Assembly (NCBI GenBank): GCA_035548175.1
Contig: DASZTO010000097.1
Location: forward strand, 62,001 to 126,000
Direction of reading: 5' to 3'
Length of the DNA: 64,000 nucleotides
Source: CALCHA01 sp035548175
GTDB lineage: Bacteria > Planctomycetota > Phycisphaerae > WQYP01
Shown here: positions 59,985-64,000 of the stretch, one piece after another
Layout of the letters: each line of letters opens with the position of its first letter
How positions within the stretch are numbered: position 1 is the first letter of the stretch
Position numbers and translations under genes: made by a program
Notes under the pieces: generated by a model
The model's input: only the letters and a program-made list of their open reading frames with translations
Told to the model about the DNA's origin: nothing
Databases searched by the model: none

Positions 59985-62495
59985 ATGAACGCCTGGAACT
60001 CTTCCACTTCTTCGCCGGCCGGGTCGCCTGAACGGGCGCTCGATGGGCTGACTGCGCCGCAGCGCGAGGCTGCGTCCTGGGTCGATGGTCCGCTGCTCGT
60101 CCTGGCGGGCGCCGGATCGGGAAAGACCCGCACGATCACGCGGCGCATCGCTTACATGGTGGCCTGCGGGATTCCGGCGTGGAACATTCTCGCCATTACT
60201 TTCACCAACAAGGCGGCCGGGGAGATGCGCGAACGCGTCAACCACCTGCTCAAGGACATGGGCACGGGGATGCGCACGGAACGGGCGTGGGGGCCGCAGG
60301 GCAAGGGGGTGACCGTCGCGACGTTTCACGCGCTGTGCGCCCGCCTGCTGCGAGAATTTGCGGAGGCGGCCGGTCTTTCCAAGACGTTCACCATTTTCGA
60401 CACAAGCGATCAGAGCAAGGCGGTGAAGCAGGCGATCAAGGATGTGAATCTGTCGCCGGAGAATTTCCAGCCCAACGCCGTGCTCAATGCGATCAGCAAC
60501 GCCAAGAACAAGCTGCAGACGGCGGCCGCCTACACGAAGCAGGCGGGCGCGTTTTTTGAAAAGAACGTCGCCCGCGCGTACACGCGCTACGAGCAGATTC
60601 TCACGGAAAACAAGGCCGTCGACTTCGACGACCTGCTGCTGAAAATGGCGATCCTGCTGCGCGACAATGGGGATGTGCGCACGCAGCTGCAGGAGCGTTA
60701 CCAGTACATTCTGATCGACGAATACCAGGACACCAATCACGCCCAGTTCATGCTGGCCCACATGCTGGCGATGGGACACAAGAATATCTGCGCGACCGGG
60801 GATCCGGATCAATCCATCTACGGATGGCGCGGGGCGAACCTCAACAACATTCTGGAATTCGAGCAGTTTTATCCCAACGCCAAGGTGGTGCTGCTGGAAC
60901 AGAATTACCGCAGCACCAAGGTGATCCTCCAGGCCGCCAGCGCGCTGATCGCCAGAAACACGAAGCGCAAGAAGAAGGACCTGTGGACGGAGAACGAATC
61001 CGGCCCGCGTATTGAGATTCTGACCTGCAACGACGAGCACCAGGAAGCGGCGGAGGTCGTGCGCCGTTTGAAGGAGCAGCACGACAAGAACGGTCTGCCC
61101 TGGGAGAAGATGGCGGTGTTTTATCGGGTGAACTCGCTGTCGCGCGTGCTGGAAGACGCCTTGATGAAACAGGCGGTGCCCTATCAGATCGCGCGCGGCA
61201 CGGAGTTTTACGCCCGCAAGGAAGTGAAGGACGTGCTGGCTTATCTGCGGGTCATCGCCAATCCCGGCGACAGCGTCTCGCTGGAGCGGATCATCAACGT
61301 GCCGACGCGCGGCCTGGGCGACACGAGTCTCCTGAAAATCCAGGCTTATGCCTCGCAGCAGCGCCTCACGCTTCTGGAAGCCTGCGCCCGCGCCGAGGAA
61401 GTGCCCGACCTCACGACCCGGGCCATCAACTCCGCCAGGAAAGTGGCCGGTCTTTTCGACGCGTGGCAGCGGTTCGTGACCGGCCAAGTGGAGATGCCCA
61501 AGCCGGCGGAAGAACCGGAAGCGGCAGCCGATCCGCTGTTCGATGCGGCGCTTCTGGAGGCCGCGCAGGAGGAAATCGGGGAAGCGGGAACAGCGTCGCG
61601 TCCCGGCTTTCTGATTCCGGGGGGCATTCGCGGCCTGATGGAAAAAGTCGTTCGTGAGTCGGGCCTCGAAGAGGAGGTCAAAAAAGCGGACTCGAGCGAG
61701 GGCGCCGCGGATACCGGCAACGCCCGCTCCTCCAACGTCGCCGAGCTGATTTCCGTCGCCGCGGAATTCGACGTGCAGAATCCCGAGGGCACGCTCCAGG
61801 ATTATCTGCAACAGGTCACGCTGGTTTCCGATGTGGACAAGATCAAAGACGCAGGGGGCGCCGTGACGCTGATGACGCTCCATGCGGCGAAGGGCCTGGA
61901 GTTCCCATTGGTCGCGATGGTCGGCATGGAGGATGGCCTGATCCCGCACGCCCGCGCCGTCGGTTTCGCCGCCAATCCCGACGAAATGGAAGAGGAACGC
62001 CGGCTCGCTTTCGTCGGCATCACGCGCGCGATGAAGCAGCTGATGCTCTCCCACGCCCGCTACCGCATGATCCGCGGGCAAACGGAACGCACCGTCGAGA
62101 GCCAGTTCCTCAGCGAGATGCCCGCCGAATGCTTCGAGGAGATCGATCTGACCGGGGAGGATGAGGGCGTCGGCAGCGTCGGCTATCGAGATGAAGCTTC
62201 GTACGCCCGCCGGGCGCAACAGCAGCGCGGCGGCGGATCCGGCTTCGGCGGTTACGGCGGCGGCGGCGGGGGTGGCAAGCGTGAAGCCGAAGGGGCGAGC
62301 CAGCGGCGCCAGGCCGACGCCATCGCGGGCGAGTTCCGCAAGGGCGTGCTGGTCCGGCATCCGCAGTTCGGTCTGGGCCGCATCGAAGCGATCGAGCCCT
62401 CCGGCGCCACCACCAAGGCGGTGGTGCATTTCACCGGCTCGGGCAAAAAGACACTCATTCTCCAGTACGCACGCCTCGAAAAAGTCGACGCCTGA
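59985..62495 (+). CDS. UvrD/PcrA-type superfamily 1 DNA helicase
   Basis: An 836-residue helicase. Walker A is AGAGSGKT at 41-48, motif II is DEYQD in ILIDEYQDTNHAQF, motif III is GDPDQSIYGWRGA, and motif VI is VGITRAMKQL; all seven SF1A motifs are present. A 100-residue insertion rich in Glu/Ala (about 510-600) and a Gly-rich linker near 770 precede a C-terminal Tudor-like end (VRHPQFGLGRIEAIEPSG ... ARLEKVDA), as in PcrA/UvrD. It unwinds DNA in repair and replication-conflict resolution. The ATG at 59985 is chosen because a -10 element (TATACT at 59945-59950) lies between it and an earlier in-frame ATG. Confidence 0.95.
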   Translation: MNAWNSSTSSPAGSPERALDGLTAPQREAASWVDGPLLVLAGAGSGKTRTITRRIAYMVACGIPAWNILAITFTNKAAGEMRERVNHLLKDMGTGMRTERAWGPQGKGVTVATFHALCARLLREFAEAAGLSKTFTIFDTSDQSKAVKQAIKDVNLSPENFQPNAVLNAISNAKNKLQTAAAYTKQAGAFFEKNVARAYTRYEQILTENKAVDFDDLLLKMAILLRDNGDVRTQLQERYQYILIDEYQDTNHAQFMLAHMLAMGHKNICATGDPDQSIYGWRGANLNNILEFEQFYPNAKVVLLEQNYRSTKVILQAASALIARNTKRKKKDLWTENESGPRIEILTCNDEHQEAAEVVRRLKEQHDKNGLPWEKMAVFYRVNSLSRVLEDALMKQAVPYQIARGTEFYARKEVKDVLAYLRVIANPGDSVSLERIINVPTRGLGDTSLLKIQAYASQQRLTLLEACARAEEVPDLTTRAINSARKVAGLFDAWQRFVTGQVEMPKPAEEPEAAADPLFDAALLEAAQEEIGEAGTASRPGFLIPGGIRGLMEKVVRESGLEEEVKKADSSEGAADTGNARSSNVAELISVAAEFDVQNPEGTLQDYLQQVTLVSDVDKIKDAGGAVTLMTLHAAKGLEFPLVAMVGMEDGLIPHARAVGFAANPDEMEEERRLAFVGITRAMKQLMLSHARYRMIRGQTERTVESQFLSEMPAECFEEIDLTGEDEGVGSVGYRDEASYARRAQQQRGGGSGFGGYGGGGGGGKREAEGASQRRQADAIAGEFRKGVLVRHPQFGLGRIEAIEPSGATTKAVVHFTGSGKKTLILQYARLEKVDA

Positions 62496-62594
62496 CGCAG
62501 ATTCCGTCACCGCCTTTCCCGGCCGCTTTTTGTGTGGACGCACAACCGGCCCGCGTTACACTTGCGGCACCCCTGCTCACGCGAAAGGATGCCG

Positions 62595-63143
62595 ATGTCT
62601 CAATTGCCAGGCGCTCCCGGTTCCACCACCTACGTTCAGGCGTCGCCTTCCAATGGCCTCGGCGTGGCCGGCTTCATCACCTCTCTCGTGGGGATCGTCA
62701 CCTGCGGCCTGCTCTGTCCGATCGGCCTGATCCTCTCCTTCATCGCGATCTTCCGCCGCCCGCGCGGTTTCGCCGTCGCAGGCCTCGTCATCGGCATCGT
62801 GGGAACGCTGATTCCCGTCGTTATCTTCCTCATCTGGGGCGCTGCTGTTCTCGCGATGTTCGGCTTTGCCGCAGCCGTCGGACCCGCGCTGCAGACTTAC
62901 GGCAACATCTCGACCGCCGAATCCCGAATTCATGACGCTTACGCGCAGCACATGTCGCTTCCCACCGATGATGACGGCGACACCCTTATCGACGATCTCA
63001 ACGATCAATGGAGCCACCCCCTGCGCTACCACCGCCTCGGCCCGACGCGCTATGAAATACGCAGCGCCGGCCCCGACGGCTCCTTCGATACCCCCGACGA
63101 CATCATCAAGACCTTTAACGGAAGCGACGCGCCGAGCCAATAA
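62595..63143 (+). CDS. DUF4190 membrane protein with GspG-like C-terminus
   Basis: A 182-residue protein. SNGLGVAGFITSLVGIVTCG and the following two helices are the DUF4190 pattern. After the helices comes a soluble tail, TAESRIHDAYAQHMSLPTDD and DQWSHPLRYHRLGPTRYEIR with SAGPDGSFDTPDDI, which resembles the C-terminal domain of type II secretion pseudopilin GspG. This fusion is found in planctomycete-type genomes. ATG 62595 has AAAGG six bases upstream. It is close to pcrA but probably separate. Confidence 0.75.
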   Translation: MSQLPGAPGSTTYVQASPSNGLGVAGFITSLVGIVTCGLLCPIGLILSFIAIFRRPRGFAVAGLVIGIVGTLIPVVIFLIWGAAVLAMFGFAAAVGPALQTYGNISTAESRIHDAYAQHMSLPTDDDGDTLIDDLNDQWSHPLRYHRLGPTRYEIRSAGPDGSFDTPDDIIKTFNGSDAPSQ

Positions 63144-63150
63144 GGGCGGG

Positions 63151-64000
63151 TCATTCCACAGCCGGTCCGAACGCCTCCGCGAACAGTTCCAGCATCAGGA
63201 GCGCAAAGAGCCGATGCGTGTGATCGCGATTTAGCGACGCGTGCTCTTTCAGCAGCCGCTCCACCGCCGCTTTGCGCAACTGCCTCCGCACGAAAGATCC
63301 CGCCCCCAGCAACCGCTCCCGCAAAGGCTCCCGCAACTTCCCGCGAAACCACGCTCCCACCGGCACGGCGAACCCCTTTTTTCCCCGCATGCGCACCTCC
63401 GCCGGCAGATCGGCCGCAAAGGCCTCCCGCAGAATCCGCTTGCCGCGCGCTCCCGCAAAGAGCGCCTCCTCAGGCAGACCGTTCGCAAACCTCGCCACAC
63501 GATGATCGAGGAAAGGCGAGCGCACCTCCAACGCCACCTGCATGGCCGCCGTGTCCACTTTCCATAGCACATCGCCGGGCAGATATTCCTGCTGATCCCG
63601 CACCCGCGCCAACTTTGCCGCCGGCACATCGTCCGCCAGCCCGTATTCCTCCGGCAGCGGAAAGTAATCCAACACGGGCTCGCCCAGCAGCTCCTCGATC
63701 GCCTCGGGAAAAAAAATCTCCACCAGCCGCGTGTAGCGCTCGGACGTGATCCCCGCCCGCGCCGCCGCCGCCAGCCGCCGATAGCGCTCGCGTTTCGCCA
63801 GCGATCCCAGCGGCATCGTGCGGGGGACAAAGCGCGACAGCGGCGACCAGCGCGCCAGCATCGTCATCGCCCGATACCGGTCATACCCGCCGAACAATTC
63901 ATCCGCCCCATCGCCGGAAAGAGCCACCGGCGCAATCGACCGCACCGCTTTACTCAATTGATAGGTCGGCAACAGCGACGAATCCGCAAACGGCTGGCCC
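63151..64000 (-). CDS. asnB: Asparagine synthase (glutamine-hydrolysing), C-terminal part
   Basis: The frame is open to the right edge, so the N-terminal glutaminase domain is outside the window. The visible 283 residues have the ATP pyrophosphatase-type synthase domain with VALSGDGADELFGGYDRYRA, then RSPFLDHRVARFANGLP and GKRILREAFAADLP, and MRGKKGFAVPVGAWFRGKLR. It forms asparagine, or in polysaccharide clusters amidates a sugar or glycan. Its place at the window edge prevents a choice. Confidence 0.9.
   Translation of the reverse strand, partial: GQPFADSSLLPTYQLSKAVRSIAPVALSGDGADELFGGYDRYRAMTMLARWSPLSRFVPRTMPLGSLAKRERYRRLAAAARAGITSERYTRLVEIFFPEAIEELLGEPVLDYFPLPEEYGLADDVPAAKLARVRDQQEYLPGDVLWKVDTAAMQVALEVRSPFLDHRVARFANGLPEEALFAGARGKRILREAFAADLPAEVRMRGKKGFAVPVGAWFRGKLREPLRERLLGAGSFVRRQLRKAAVERLLKEHASLNRDHTHRLFALLMLELFAEAFGPAVE

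Noticed and set aside
59766..62543. A 925-codon open frame on the minus strand opposite the helicase gene
   Set aside because: It is the antisense shadow of a well-supported helicase; the translation has no recognisable motif and arises from GC-rich codon structure.

Overview
The window is GC-rich DNA from a Gram-negative-type bacterium, most likely a planctomycete and perhaps of the class Phycisphaerae. This is an inference from gene content: a SpoVG-family protein carrying a zinc ribbon, an HU protein with a C-terminal tail, an excisionase-like helix-turn-helix protein anchored by two membrane helices, a glutamyl-tRNA synthetase with an insertion after KMSKR, Kdo/LPS genes (kdsD, kdsC and a very long LptC/LptA-like protein), and many lineage-type secreted or membrane proteins of unknown role. 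No rRNA, tRNA, CRISPR array, prophage or transposase gene was recognised.

Layout. 0-4.3 kb: the 3' end of an aat-like gene, a hybrid histidine kinase and hisF. 4.4-12 kb: a surface polysaccharide cluster (two GT4 and one GT2 glycosyltransferases, a methyltransferase, a polymerase-like and a flippase-like membrane protein) with flatter codon bias than its surroundings. 12-25.6 kb: a DnaJ/CbpA-type chaperone, pncA, a lipoprotein, purB, an aldo/keto reductase, an alpha-toroid secreted protein, a rhodanese, a cysteine synthase, a membrane-tethered HTH protein, bioF and HU. 25.8-32.3 kb: lipoprotein and membrane proteins, a coupled pair of unknown genes running into yqgE, kdsD and a FUSC transporter. 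32.3-33.7 kb: toxin-antitoxin loci, one wrecked and one intact (HigBA-like). 33.8-38.6 kb: kdsC, the LptC/OstA-like protein and a PVYxPA-repeat secreted protein. 38.7-42.6 kb: a membrane C39-peptidase-like protein and an overlapping cytochrome P450 / unknown / dual-specificity phosphatase operon. 42.7-46.3 kb: a decayed patch (frameshifted PIN toxin, phoH 3' fragment, frameshifted DUF1348-type gene), a suppressor-of-fused protein and intact phoH. 46.4-50 kb: a small basic protein plus MazF-like pair, small membrane proteins, a WaaE-like glycosyltransferase and spoVG. 50.4-64 kb: DUF2802-like protein, gltX, trmB, a large secreted protein, an acyltransferase, an SGNH hydrolase, a UvrD/PcrA helicase, a GspG/DUF4190-like protein and the 3' part of an asparagine synthase.

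Functional links. The kdsD-kdsC-OstA-like stretch and the WaaE-like transferase point to Kdo-containing LPS. The 4.4-12 kb cluster has the parts of a Wzx/Wzy-type glycan pathway. Genes are packed tightly: several convergent pairs share or abut stop codons, and many same-strand pairs overlap by ATGA.

Most notable by eye are: a flip in strand base skew inside bioF; a collapsed double toxin-antitoxin cassette with an 11-bp frameshifting duplication; a phoH 3' fragment lying 1.7 kb downstream of intact phoH; and heptamer repeats scattered between genes, with a related one inside the P450 reading frame.
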